From positions 124,001-188,000 of the forward strand of contig NZ_JADLZT010000007.1 of assembly GCF_015453285.1 (NCBI RefSeq): DNA of 64,000 nucleotides. The letters run 5' to 3'. The translations under genes and the position numbers were made by a program. Numbering within the stretch: the first letter of the stretch is position 1; each line of letters begins with the position of its first letter. Below, in pieces: positions 32,736 through 41,165 of the stretch. Under the pieces are notes generated by a model. That model saw only the letters and a list, made by a program, of their open reading frames with translations. It did no database searches and was not told where the DNA came from. This DNA is from Lysobacter niastensis. GTDB taxonomy: Bacteria; Pseudomonadota; Gammaproteobacteria; Xanthomonadales; Xanthomonadaceae.

Positions 32736-34154
32736 ATGGTCTTCAATTCGTTGACCTTCGTCGTGTTCTTCGCCTGCGTGCTGGTCCTGCACAACCTGCC
32801 GCTGGGCTGGACGACGAAGAAGATCAACCTGCTCGTCGCCAGCTATCTCTTCTACGCCGCGTGGAATCCGCCCTTCGTGGTGCTGCTGTGGATCTCCACG
32901 GTGGTCGACTGGTGGGCGGCGAAGAAGCTGGTGAACGCGGAGAGCCCGCATTCCCGCCGCGCCTGGATGCTGCTGTCGGTGGTGGTGAACCTGGGCATGC
33001 TGGGCTACTTCAAGTACGGCGGGTTCCTGATGGAGAACTTCGCCGCACTGATGCAGTCGCTGGGCGTGGCCTATCAACCACCGAAGCTGGACATCGTGCT
33101 GCCGGTGGGCATCTCGTTCTACACCTTCGCCACGCTGTCCTACACGCTCGACGTGTACCTGCGCCGGTCGAAGCCGGCCAGTCATTTCCTCGACTACGCG
33201 CTGTTCGTGACCTTCTTCCCGCACCTGGTGGCCGGACCGATCATGCGTCCGACCGAACTGGTGCCGCAGTTCGAGCATCCGCATCGTGCCAGCGCCAACC
33301 AGCTACGCTTCGGTCTGGCGCTGATGACGCTGGGCCTGTTCCAGAAGATCGTGCTGGCAGACGGCTTTCTCGCGCCGGCGGCGGAAGCTGTATACGACGC
33401 ACCGGGCGCCGCGCCGGGCGCGCTCGATGCCTGGCTTGGCACGCTGGCCTTCAGCGGGCAGATCTTCTGCGACTTCGCCGGTTACTCGACCACCGCGATC
33501 GGGGCCGCGATGTGCCTCGGCTTCGCGATGCCGGACAACTTCCGCTTCCCGTATGCCGCCGTCGGCTTCTCGGATTTCTGGCGGCGTTGGCACATCACGC
33601 TGTCGGCGTGGCTGCGCGATTACCTGTACATCCCGCTTGGCGGAAACCGCCACGGTGCTGCCCGGACCTACTTCGCGCTGATGGCGACGATGCTGCTCGG
33701 CGGCCTGTGGCACGGCGCCAGCTGGACGTTCGTTGTCTGGGGCGGACTGCATGGGCTGTACCTGGCGGCCGAGCGCGCCCTGCGTTCGCGCTTCGCCGGA
33801 TACACGCCCGGGCCTGTCGCGCTGCTCGGGTTGGGGCTGCTGACGTATGCGCTGGTGAACATCACCTGGGTGTTCTTCCGTGCCGACGGGTTCGGCAAGG
33901 CATGGTCGGTCCTGCGCGGCATGTTCGGCGGCAATGCGGGAGCCGAGCCGATCCTCGGTACTGCCGACCTGACGATGGTCGCGGTGATCGTCATCGGCAT
34001 CGTGATCGCGCACTGGCTGATGCGCCGCCGCACGCTGGAGGCGATGCTCGCGCGCCGGCACCCCGTTCCGCTGGCGGCGGGGCTGGGACTGATGGCGTTC
34101 TCGATCGCGGCAGCGCAGGGGGCGGGCAATGCCTTCATCTACTTCCAGTTCTGA
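32736..34154 (+). CDS. MBOAT-family O-acyltransferase (AlgI-like)
   Basis: This encodes 472 aa with about 11-12 membrane segments. MBOAT signature regions are visible: LLVASYLFYAAWNP, VGISFYTFATLSYTLDVY, FFPHLVAGPIMRP, FSDFWRRWHITLSAWLRDYLYIPLGGNR, and the catalytic His in LLGGLWHGASWTF. It transfers acyl, usually acetyl, groups for exopolysaccharide or cell-surface modification, with a periplasmic partner encoded next. Confidence 0.93.
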   Translation: MVFNSLTFVVFFACVLVLHNLPLGWTTKKINLLVASYLFYAAWNPPFVVLLWISTVVDWWAAKKLVNAESPHSRRAWMLLSVVVNLGMLGYFKYGGFLMENFAALMQSLGVAYQPPKLDIVLPVGISFYTFATLSYTLDVYLRRSKPASHFLDYALFVTFFPHLVAGPIMRPTELVPQFEHPHRASANQLRFGLALMTLGLFQKIVLADGFLAPAAEAVYDAPGAAPGALDAWLGTLAFSGQIFCDFAGYSTTAIGAAMCLGFAMPDNFRFPYAAVGFSDFWRRWHITLSAWLRDYLYIPLGGNRHGAARTYFALMATMLLGGLWHGASWTFVVWGGLHGLYLAAERALRSRFAGYTPGPVALLGLGLLTYALVNITWVFFRADGFGKAWSVLRGMFGGNAGAEPILGTADLTMVAVIVIGIVIAHWLMRRRTLEAMLARRHPVPLAAGLGLMAFSIAAAQGAGNAFIYFQF

Positions 34155-34191
34155 AGCAACCAGCTTTGAAGCAGCCAGTTCCGAGGCCGCC

Positions 34192-35367
34192 ATGTCCGCA
34201 TCCGCCGATGGCATTGCGTCTGCCGAGCGCTTCGAGCGTCCCGGTTTCGTGCGCCTGACCGCATCCGACCGGCCGGGCGTCGCACAGCCGGTGCCGGAGC
34301 GCGACATCCCGCCGCAGCCATGGGGCAGGATCCTGCTCGGTGCGCTGGTCCTGTTCCTGCTGTTGATGGGAGCGTGGGAATGGAAGTGGCGCGCATTCGG
34401 TGCAACGCCCGGCTATCGCAACAGCGATGGCGCCTGGGCCGAGCAGCGCCGCCGCATCGACAGTGGCGAAGGCGGCGGCACAGTGCTGATCGGCGACTCG
34501 CGCATGCTCTTCGACGTGCAGCTCGCGCAATGGGAAGCGGCGACTGGAGACCGCCCGATCCAGTTGGCGCTCGAAGGCACCTCGGCCGTACCGGTGCTGG
34601 AAGACCTGGCGCAGGATCCTGCGTTCACCGGACGCCTGCTGGTCGGCGTGGCGCCCGACCTGTTCTTCAGCGGCTTCGCCTACCGCGGTAGCGCGATCGG
34701 ACACTTCCACAAGCAGGGACCGTCGCAGCGCAGCGGCCATTGGCTGTCCAAGCGGCTGCTCGAACCGTACTTCGCTTTCTACGATCCGGACTTCGCGCTT
34801 CCGGTGGTCGTGCGACGCCAGCCATGGCCGCTGCGCCCGGGCATGCAGCCGCACACACGCGTGCGCAAGCTGATGGAACAGGAGTCCGACCGCAACACGC
34901 GGATCTGGAGCAAGGTCGAGAACGATCCTGAGTACCGCGCACTGGCGCGAAGCATCTGGGCCCAGAACTTCACCGGCCCACCGCCTCCGCCGATGGCCAC
35001 GCCGGAACGGGCGCGCCAGACCGTGCAGGCTCAGATCGATCGCGCTGCGAAGGCGGTCGCGTCGCTGCGCGCACGTGGCGTGAGGATCGTGTTCGTGCGG
35101 CCGCCAAGCAACGGCCCGTATTACGCATTCGAGCAGAAGGCCATGCCACGCAAGGACACGTGGGACGTGCTGCTGCAACGCACCGGACTGCCCGGCATCC
35201 ACTTCGACGACTACCCGCAGATGCGGGGCTACACATTGCCGGAGTGGTCGCACCTGTCCGCAGCCGATGCCCAGCGCTACACGCTGGTGCTGGCACCCAT
35301 GGTCGAGAGAGAGTTCCAGCGCCAGGAACGGGAACTCGCCTCGGCAGATGCGGCCATGCGGCGTTGA
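34192..35367 (+). CDS. SGNH-hydrolase-like membrane-anchored partner of the MBOAT
   Basis: This encodes 391 aa with one membrane segment (about 45-62 from this start) and a periplasmic domain. The SGNH features are GTVLIGDSRMLFD (nucleophile Ser) and a C-terminal Asp/His-like block LPEWSHLSAADAQRY. The ATG at 34192 is preferred because it is preceded by GAGG. An upstream ATG at 34129 overlaps the MBOAT gene and would add a low-complexity Ser/Ala/Glu stretch. It probably completes acetyl transfer to a polymer, like AlgX/AlgJ or PatB types. Confidence 0.8.
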   Translation: MSASADGIASAERFERPGFVRLTASDRPGVAQPVPERDIPPQPWGRILLGALVLFLLLMGAWEWKWRAFGATPGYRNSDGAWAEQRRRIDSGEGGGTVLIGDSRMLFDVQLAQWEAATGDRPIQLALEGTSAVPVLEDLAQDPAFTGRLLVGVAPDLFFSGFAYRGSAIGHFHKQGPSQRSGHWLSKRLLEPYFAFYDPDFALPVVVRRQPWPLRPGMQPHTRVRKLMEQESDRNTRIWSKVENDPEYRALARSIWAQNFTGPPPPPMATPERARQTVQAQIDRAAKAVASLRARGVRIVFVRPPSNGPYYAFEQKAMPRKDTWDVLLQRTGLPGIHFDDYPQMRGYTLPEWSHLSAADAQRYTLVLAPMVEREFQRQERELASADAAMRR

Positions 35368-35371
35368 AGAC

Positions 35372-35845
35372 CTACGGCTTGGCGGGGCACGCCATCTCGT
35401 GATTGGTTTCGTCGGTGTATGCCTTGGCGAGTGCATCCGCCACGGCTGCTTCGGCCGGAGACAGCGGCCGATAACCTCGGCCGTACGGCCAGCCATAACC
35501 CCAGCGGAACCAGCTCGGGAGATGTGGCGTGCCGCCCATGCGGACGCCTGAGTACATCAGGCCAGCCAGGCCGGAACCGGCGGCAGCCTTGTGGACGCAT
35601 ACATAGAGCTCGTCGTCGGCCTTGCGCCGCTGCTCGGCGGTGCCGCCTTTCCAATATGCCAGGTCGTGAAGCAGACAGCAGCGGCACCAGTCCTTTTCCC
35701 CACAGCGATCTGGAAACAGGCTGCAACCGTCGGTTGAGAACGGCTTCAGTTCCTGCGTGGTCGCGCATGCGCAGAGCAGGAGCGACAACACGGCCGGCCA
35801 TGCGTTGCGATGAACGGAGCGCGGGTTACGTGCTTTCCTTGCCAT
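35372..35845 (-). CDS. Phospholipase A2-like lipoprotein
   Basis: This encodes 157 aa from ATG 35845. The lipoprotein signal ends LLLCAC. The PLA2-like motif is DGCSLFPDRCGEKDWCRCC followed by LLHDLAYWKGG, containing the His-Asp pair and closely spaced cysteines. The C-terminus is aromatic and Gly-rich. Anchoring is probably to an outer or inner membrane leaflet. Activity is not assured, because the Ca-loop is not clearly complete. Confidence 0.75.
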   Translation of the reverse strand: MARKARNPRSVHRNAWPAVLSLLLCACATTQELKPFSTDGCSLFPDRCGEKDWCRCCLLHDLAYWKGGTAEQRRKADDELYVCVHKAAAGSGLAGLMYSGVRMGGTPHLPSWFRWGYGWPYGRGYRPLSPAEAAVADALAKAYTDETNHEMACPAKP

Positions 35846-35947
35846 GGAACTCCGGTCCCCTCCAGTTCGAGCGCCGCGTCTCGCTGCGCCACTGCCGGTC
35901 AAACGAGCTTTGCTGCGGGCCGAGGCCGACGGCCACCCTCGCGCCCT

Positions 35948-36754
35948 TCAGGAAGCGAAGCTCCGCTCGTGAGCCGAGGCAAACGCAAGGATCTGCTGCA
36001 GCACCGCTTCGGGTATTTCCCGGTGCGGCACGTGGCCGCAGTTTTCGAGGATCGCAAGTTGCGATGGGCCGCCTACGAGCCCGGCGATGCGTTCCGGGAA
36101 GGCAATCGAACCGTATTCGTCACGATCGCCGTGGATGGCCAGCACCGGGCAACGCACCCGCGGCAGCCACGGGTCGAGACTCCATCCGGCGAAGGCGGGA
36201 TCCAGCCAGACGCTGGTCCACGCCTGCAGCACCCAGCGTGCCCGCTCGCCGTGCCAGCGCGTCAGCCGCGCGAACTGCACGTCATCCTCGAATTGCGCCT
36301 GGGCACTGCGGATGCCGTCGAGCGTTCGCGGCTCGACGAACGCCTGCGCCGATTCCGTGATGAGAAAGCAGCAGTTCGCGTCCTGGGTGGCGGCGATGAC
36401 GACCGCCATCGCCCCGCCTACGCTGTGGCCGAACAGACCGAAGGCATCGATTCCGAGCGCCCGGCGCAGCTCCGGAAAATGCACCTGCGCCTCTTCGGCA
36501 ATGAAGTCGAGCGACGCAGGGGCCGTGCGCGTGGACGAGCGCCCGAAGCCGGGTCGGTCATAGGCGATCACCGGGCGACGCAGGCGCTCGGCCAGAAGCG
36601 CGGGAAACTCCCGCCACTGTTCAACGCTGCCGAGCGAGTCATGCAGCAACACGAGCGGCGTCCGGCTGGCACTCGCGTCCGGTGTCCATCGGCGTACGAA
36701 CGTCCGGCCTTCGCCGACGGCGACGAAGACCTCATCGATGTTCATGCTGGGCAT
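35948..36754 (-). CDS. Alpha/beta hydrolase
   Basis: This encodes 268 aa. It has the elements HDSLGSVEQW (oxyanion region), YDRPGFGRSS, nucleophile elbow GLFGHSVGGAMA, a late Asp (IHGDRDEYG) and His (ENCGHVPHRE). The start is taken at 36754; 36745 is equally possible. Substrate unknown. Confidence 0.88.
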   Translation of the reverse strand: MPSMNIDEVFVAVGEGRTFVRRWTPDASASRTPLVLLHDSLGSVEQWREFPALLAERLRRPVIAYDRPGFGRSSTRTAPASLDFIAEEAQVHFPELRRALGIDAFGLFGHSVGGAMAVVIAATQDANCCFLITESAQAFVEPRTLDGIRSAQAQFEDDVQFARLTRWHGERARWVLQAWTSVWLDPAFAGWSLDPWLPRVRCPVLAIHGDRDEYGSIAFPERIAGLVGGPSQLAILENCGHVPHREIPEAVLQQILAFASAHERSFAS

Positions 36755-36928
36755 GTCGCATCGTAGCCCGTGCAGGCCTGCGATCGTTTGCTGATCGGGC
36801 GACTTCGGCGATCCTGGGCGCACACCTCACGCCGACGCGCGCGCCTGCATCATCAGACGCGATGGCGGCGGGGTGTCGTGTCCTGGGCGCCACTGCATGC
36901 GTCCCGACGATCCCAATGGAGCCTCCCG

Positions 36929-37414
36929 ATGCGCACGCGTCTCGCCCTGCTGCTTCTGGTCGGCCTGCTCGCGGCCGGATGCCGGACCACCGAAACAGCA
37001 CCGGCAGAAGCCGCGCCGGTACCCACAACTCCGGCCGCGCAGCCGCCAGGCGTCACGCGCGGGGAGTTCATGATCGAAGCCGAGAAGCTGGACACCTGGA
37101 ACGCGGTGGGCCAGATCGCCGTGCGTACCCCGGGCGTCGAGTACCAGGGACGCGCGCAGATGCTTGACCTGTACTCGCTCCGCTATCGCGGCGTGGAGTT
37201 CCTGGTATTCACCAAGGCGGTACCGGCGTCGGAGACCATCACACGCCTCACGACCCGGGTGACCGCCACTACACTCGCTGGAAAGCCGATCGACCACGAC
37301 GCCACGGCAGATCTGCTCGGTCTGCTGCGCCGCGAACTCCCGGCCGAGATCGAGAGCGTCCGCGCGCGCCAGGCCGCCGAGAAGAAGTCAAAGGCGAAGA
37401 AAGGCAAACGCTAG
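36929..37414 (+). CDS. Lipoprotein of unknown function
   Basis: This encodes 161 aa. The lipoprotein signal is LLAAGCR (Cys 18). A Pro/Ala linker follows, then a small domain (GEFMIEAEKLDTWNAVGQI), and a Lys-rich tail (KKSKAKKGKR). Family not recognised. Confidence 0.75.
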   Translation: MRTRLALLLLVGLLAAGCRTTETAPAEAAPVPTTPAAQPPGVTRGEFMIEAEKLDTWNAVGQIAVRTPGVEYQGRAQMLDLYSLRYRGVEFLVFTKAVPASETITRLTTRVTATTLAGKPIDHDATADLLGLLRRELPAEIESVRARQAAEKKSKAKKGKR

Positions 37415-37438
37415 GCCGCTCGTCCGGCCATGCGGCGG

Positions 37439-37735
37439 TCACTGCAACGGCGGGCCCGGCTCCGGCAACTGGCAGGAGTCCGCGGCGTAGTCGCTCAGCC
37501 TCGCACCGTCGACTTCGACGAGCTGGTCGAGGCGCAACGTCTCGCCGGTGCTCATCAGCAGGTACTCCGCGCCGTCTTTGGCGAACACGTCCCTGATCGC
37601 CGCACTGCGCGTCTGCACTGCATCGTTCTCGTCGCGGAAACTGATCTGCGCTTGTTTGCGGAGGGTCGCAAGATCCTCCAGCAGGTCATGGAACTCGCAG
37701 CTGATCGGGTGATAGGTCGATGCAGGGTTGATCAT
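37439..37735 (-). CDS. rof: Rho-binding antiterminator (Rof-like)
   Basis: This encodes 98 aa. The pattern YHPISCEFHDLLEDLATLRK, then ISFRDENDAVQTRSAAIRDV, then EYLLMSTGETLRLDQLVEVDG matches the Rof family, which binds Rho and inhibits termination. The start at 37735 is preferred, because the longer frame begins inside the ohr terminator hairpin. Confidence 0.8.
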   Translation of the reverse strand: MINPASTYHPISCEFHDLLEDLATLRKQAQISFRDENDAVQTRSAAIRDVFAKDGAEYLLMSTGETLRLDQLVEVDGARLSDYAADSCQLPEPGPPLQ

Positions 37736-37820
37736 GGCGTCATCTCTCGCGCTCGGCGGGCAGAGGATTGCGCCGCCCGCATTAAGTGGATGTCTAATCG
37801 TGGAACGTGGTGAGCCGGAT

Positions 37821-37851
37821 GGCCGGCTCGCCATGAACAGGCGAGCCGGCC
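37821..37851 (-). terminator. Strong hairpin after ohr copy 2
   Basis: A perfect 12-bp stem GGCCGGCTCGCC / GGCGAGCCGGCC with a 7-nt loop lies just beyond the ohr stop. Confidence 0.75.
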
Positions 37852-37866
37852 GTCCGCTACCTGTCG

Positions 37867-38304
37867 TCAGGTGACAACGTTCACAGCGACTTCGATGTTG
37901 CCGCGCGTGGCCTTCGAGTACGGGCAGATCTCATGCGCGATATGGGCGATCTTCTCGGCCACGTCCTGCGCCACGCCCGGCATGCGGACCTCGAAGCGGG
38001 CCTGCAGGAACCACGCATTGCCGTCCTGGAGCAGATCGACATCGATGTCGACCGACAGGTCGGCCGGAAGTGCGACCTTCTTCTGCGCGGCGACCAGGCC
38101 GAGCGCCGTGATGTAGCAGGCCGACCAGGCACCGGCGAACAGCTGCTCGGCGGTCGGGTGCGGCGCGACGGCGGCGAAGACGTGCTCCAAGCCAGGATTG
38201 CCGGGCGACGACAGGTTCAGGTCGACGTTGCCGTGGTCGTTGGGGGTGCCGTTACCATGGCTGACAATGGTGTGGGTCTTGCCGGTGAAGAGGACCTTGC
38301 TCAT
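37867..38304 (-). CDS. ohr: Ohr organic hydroperoxide reductase (copy 2)
   Basis: This encodes 145 aa. Redox cysteines lie in GAWSACYITAL and HEICPYSKATRGN. It starts MSKVLFTGKTHT. It is divergent from the ohrR gene and shares with it a region containing several palindromic operators, so it is very likely the peroxide-inducible copy. Confidence 0.95.
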   Translation of the reverse strand: MSKVLFTGKTHTIVSHGNGTPNDHGNVDLNLSSPGNPGLEHVFAAVAPHPTAEQLFAGAWSACYITALGLVAAQKKVALPADLSVDIDVDLLQDGNAWFLQARFEVRMPGVAQDVAEKIAHIAHEICPYSKATRGNIEVAVNVVT

Positions 38305-38352
38305 GTTCTTTCTCGTATCTCGATGGTGGAGTTGTGCATCGCATTCGATTAG

Positions 38353-38364
38353 ATCGTATGCGAT
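38353..38364. promoter_or_regulatory. OhrR operator candidate 1
   Basis: ATCGTATGCGAT, 49 nt upstream of the ohr start. It is the same 12-mer as in operator 2. Confidence 0.7.
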
Positions 38365-38431
38365 TGATATAAGTTAGAAGCGGGGGACTTGGGTGTCAAT
38401 CCGGTTTCCCGTCTCCGTTCCGTTTCCGTTC

Positions 38432-38458
38432 ATCGTATGCGATTAGATCGCATACGAT
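38432..38458. promoter_or_regulatory. OhrR operator candidate 2
   Basis: A perfect inverted repeat ATCGTATGCGAT-TAG-ATCGCATACGAT lies in the middle of the ohr-ohrR intergenic region. Confidence 0.8.
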
Positions 38459-38632
38459 GCATATATGCTGCGCCAGGGCCCTACCCAAGTCAAGGGCGAC
38501 CTTCACTCTTCCCCCGGAGCCCCCCCGCCTCGGATTCCGGCCGCTGCCCAGGCGCCGGCCTTGCACGGGCGCCCGCGTACGCTCCAACTCCGGGCCCGTT
38601 CCACCCGTGGAACTGTCTAGCGGTACCGATCA

Positions 38633-38646
38633 CATCGCATGCGATG
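38633..38646. promoter_or_regulatory. OhrR operator candidate 3
   Basis: The 14-nt palindrome CATCGCATGCGATG lies 32 nt upstream of the ohrR start, placed for autoregulation. Confidence 0.75.
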
Positions 38647-38677
38647 TATAGTGTATCCAGCCGCCCTGCCCCACGAG

Positions 38678-39142
38678 ATGAACATGAGAACGAAGCCGAC
38701 TGAACGCGCCGCTGACCCGAAGCTGGGCGATTTCCTGTGCTTCGCGGTCTATTCGGCCAACCTGGCCTTCGGCAAGGTGTATAGGCCCATCCTGGATGAA
38801 CTGGGCCTCACCTATACCCAGTACGTCACGGTCGTGGCGCTGTGCGAAGAGGACGACCAGACCGTCAGCGGCCTTGGCGAGAAGCTGTTCCTCGAATCCA
38901 ACACGCTCACGCCGATCCTCAAGAAGCTGGAGGCGATGGGCTACGTCGAACGTGCGCGCGACCCCGAGGACGAAAGACAGGTGCGTGTCCGCTTGACCAG
39001 AAGCGGCCGGCGCCTGCGCGAGAAGGCGAATGTCGATCTCGGCGACGTCTGCGGTCTCACGCCGAAGGAGTTCGCGCGTCTTCAGAAAGAGATCGTCGCC
39101 CTGCGCGACCATCTACTGAAGTCGGCGCGAGGCGAGGACTGA
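38678..39142 (+). CDS. ohrR: OhrR peroxide-sensing MarR-family repressor
   Basis: This encodes 154 aa. The sensor cysteine is in DFLCFAVYSANLAFGKVYRPIL, as in OhrR. The winged helix includes LFLESNTLTPILKKLEAMGYV and the wing DPEDERQVRV. Oxidation of the Cys by organic peroxides releases it from DNA. The start 38678 is used (38684 also possible). It is divergent from ohr. Confidence 0.93.
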   Translation: MNMRTKPTERAADPKLGDFLCFAVYSANLAFGKVYRPILDELGLTYTQYVTVVALCEEDDQTVSGLGEKLFLESNTLTPILKKLEAMGYVERARDPEDERQVRVRLTRSGRRLREKANVDLGDVCGLTPKEFARLQKEIVALRDHLLKSARGED

Positions 39143-39228
39143 CCTTCGTCGCGCCCGGGGCATTTTCCATGCCAACGACCTCGGTGCTGTAGCCGCGCGG
39201 CCGCTGGAACCCGAACGGCAGGCGGCGC

Positions 39229-40131
39229 ATGATCGATGCCAATTCGTGCGCATCGGCATCCATGTCGGACACGGGCACCCATCGCACCGCATTTGTCCTG
39301 GCCGGCGGCGGCAGCCTCGGCGCGGTCGAAGTCGGGATGCTGCAAGCGCTGCTGAAGGCCGGCGAACAGCCGTCGTTCCTGGTCGGAACGTCGGCGGGCG
39401 CGATCAACGCCGCCTACTTTGCCGATCGCCCCACCGGAGAAGGCGCCGACGGTCTGGAGCAGGTCTGGTGTGCGCTCCGGCGCAGCGACGTGATGCCGAT
39501 CAGCCTGCGCAGCATCGTCGTCGGCATGTTCGGCCGCAGGGATCACCTCGTCGATTCGCACGGCCTGCGCCGGCTGCTGGAGCGCCACATTTCGTACCAG
39601 CAGCTGGAGAATGCGTCACTGCCGATCCACATCGTGGCGTCGGAACTGGCCACCGGCCAGGAGGTGCTGTTGTCATCCGGGCCTGCGGTCGACGCCGTGC
39701 TGGCCAGCTCCGCCATTCCCGGCGTGTTTCCGCCCGTGCATATCGGCACGCATGTGCTGGTCGACGGGGCGATTGCCAACAACGCGCCGATTTCCGTGGC
39801 GGTGGCGCTGGGGGCCACCCGCGTCATCGTCCTGCCTGCGGGCTACTCGTGCGCCCTGCATGAGGTCCCCTCGGGAGCCATACCGCGTGCCATGCACGCC
39901 ATCAGCCTGCTGATCGCCCGGCAACTCGTCGCCGATGCGCAGCGCTGGCTCGACAGCGAGATCGAGCTGAGGATCGTGCCCAGCCTGTGCCCGGTGACGA
40001 CCTCGTCCTACGACTACTCGATGGCCAAAGAACTGATCAGCCGTGCGCGCGAGTCAACGGAGTACTGGATCGAAGCAGGCGGGCTGCAGACGCCGCGCAT
40101 CCCGTCGCAGTTGGTCGAGCATCGTCACTAG
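39229..40131 (+). CDS. Patatin-like phospholipase
   Basis: This encodes 300 aa with a patatin fold: GGGSLGAVEVGML (oxyanion loop), nucleophile elbow GTSAG and catalytic Asp in VDGAIANN. No signal peptide is seen, so it is a cytoplasmic lipid acyl hydrolase. It sits downstream of ohrR, possibly linking lipid turnover to peroxide damage; that is speculation. Confidence 0.9.
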   Translation: MIDANSCASASMSDTGTHRTAFVLAGGGSLGAVEVGMLQALLKAGEQPSFLVGTSAGAINAAYFADRPTGEGADGLEQVWCALRRSDVMPISLRSIVVGMFGRRDHLVDSHGLRRLLERHISYQQLENASLPIHIVASELATGQEVLLSSGPAVDAVLASSAIPGVFPPVHIGTHVLVDGAIANNAPISVAVALGATRVIVLPAGYSCALHEVPSGAIPRAMHAISLLIARQLVADAQRWLDSEIELRIVPSLCPVTTSSYDYSMAKELISRARESTEYWIEAGGLQTPRIPSQLVEHRH

Positions 40132-40255
40132 CCCAGCGCCAGCACTTGTGCCCCATCCAACGGCGCAAGAATGTCTCGGCGCCACCAAAACAAAGGGCAG
40201 GTCCGTTTCCCCATGGGAGAAACGAACCCACCCTCGTTCTTGCTACGAGCGGCCC

Positions 40256-40825
40256 TTAGCGGCCGTCTTCGACGCGCAGCGTCTTGTCGTCGCTGATGAC
40301 TTCCGGCTTGAGCAGCCGCTTCTTGGCGGTGCCTTCCTTGTTCTCTTCGCTCCAGGCGATCGTCTTCGGGCTGTTCACGGTCAGGTCCGTGCCTTTGTCC
40401 CAGCCCTTGAACTCGTCGCCTTCCAGCTGGCTGCCGCGCACCGGTTCCAGACCCCAGATGCCCTGGATGATGTGGGCATAGAAGTAGTACGTCTTGCCGG
40501 CTTCCACGTTCGCCTTGTAGAAGCGCACGCCCGCGTCGCCACCGAACACCGTGGTCATGAAGACGTGCTCGCCGGCGGGCACGGAATACGCCACCTTGCT
40601 GCCCGACTCCAGGATGCCGACGAAGCTGGGCTCCTGGCCCGTAACGTCAAAGAGCGGAACTGCGACCGCGGCACCCACGAACTTTCCGGGGCGCATGAAA
40701 ACGATGGTGGCCTTGTCCGGCGCAGCGACGAGCGGCTCCTTGGACTTGGTCATCTTGCCCGCGTGGGCCGACGTGAACGCGACAAGCATCAAAGCAGTAG
40801 CCATAACTGCGCGAAGCAACTTCAT
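40256..40825 (-). CDS. Exported protein, DUF2846-like
   Basis: This encodes 189 aa. A Sec signal (residues 1-22, TSAHA) precedes a beta-rich domain (KATIVFMRPGKFVGAAVAVPLFDV, then VPAGEHVF, then GKTYYFYAHI). The pattern recalls the DUF2846 type of exported proteins. Function unknown. Confidence 0.75.
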   Translation of the reverse strand: MKLLRAVMATALMLVAFTSAHAGKMTKSKEPLVAAPDKATIVFMRPGKFVGAAVAVPLFDVTGQEPSFVGILESGSKVAYSVPAGEHVFMTTVFGGDAGVRFYKANVEAGKTYYFYAHIIQGIWGLEPVRGSQLEGDEFKGWDKGTDLTVNSPKTIAWSEENKEGTAKKRLLKPEVISDDKTLRVEDGR

Positions 40826-41165
40826 TTTGATCCCCTCTTGGTTGTCATTCACATATTCAACACATGCAAAACAAAGGGGCACCCCCGCCCCCACTGACAC
40901 ACCCCCCATCACACCGCTGACAGGCGTGTGATCTGGACGTGCATCGATTTCCCCGTGCCACGCCCCATAGCTTATGGGGTCCTGTGCAACATCGCACGCG
41001 CGCCAAGAGGGCTTGGCAGGTTCGAGGATTCTTCCACCCATCCCAGCCTGGCTCTTTGGTTGTTATCTGCCTCCCGGATTTCACGCCCGGCGAACATCGA
41101 CGGTGAAGAATCCCAGAACCGTTCATTGCTGTCGGTCGAGCGGGTTCCCCACATCGGAGATCGTC
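40826..41165. other. Divergent intergenic region with two hairpins
   Basis: There is no gene. It holds an inverted repeat TCACACCGC...GCGTGTGA around 40910-40931 and a perfect short hairpin CCCCATA-GCT-TATGGGG at 40963-40979. Either could be an operator between the divergent genes. Confidence 0.5.

Noticed and set aside
34129-34191. Longer start for the SGNH-like protein
   Set aside because: It would overlap the MBOAT gene by 26 nt and add a low-complexity leader. The ATG at 34192 has a better ribosome-binding sequence.
30620-34258. 1212-aa open frame across the efflux and MBOAT genes
   Set aside because: It is an out-of-frame shadow of emrA, emrB and the MBOAT gene, caused by high GC at codon position 3, with a low-complexity Arg-rich translation.
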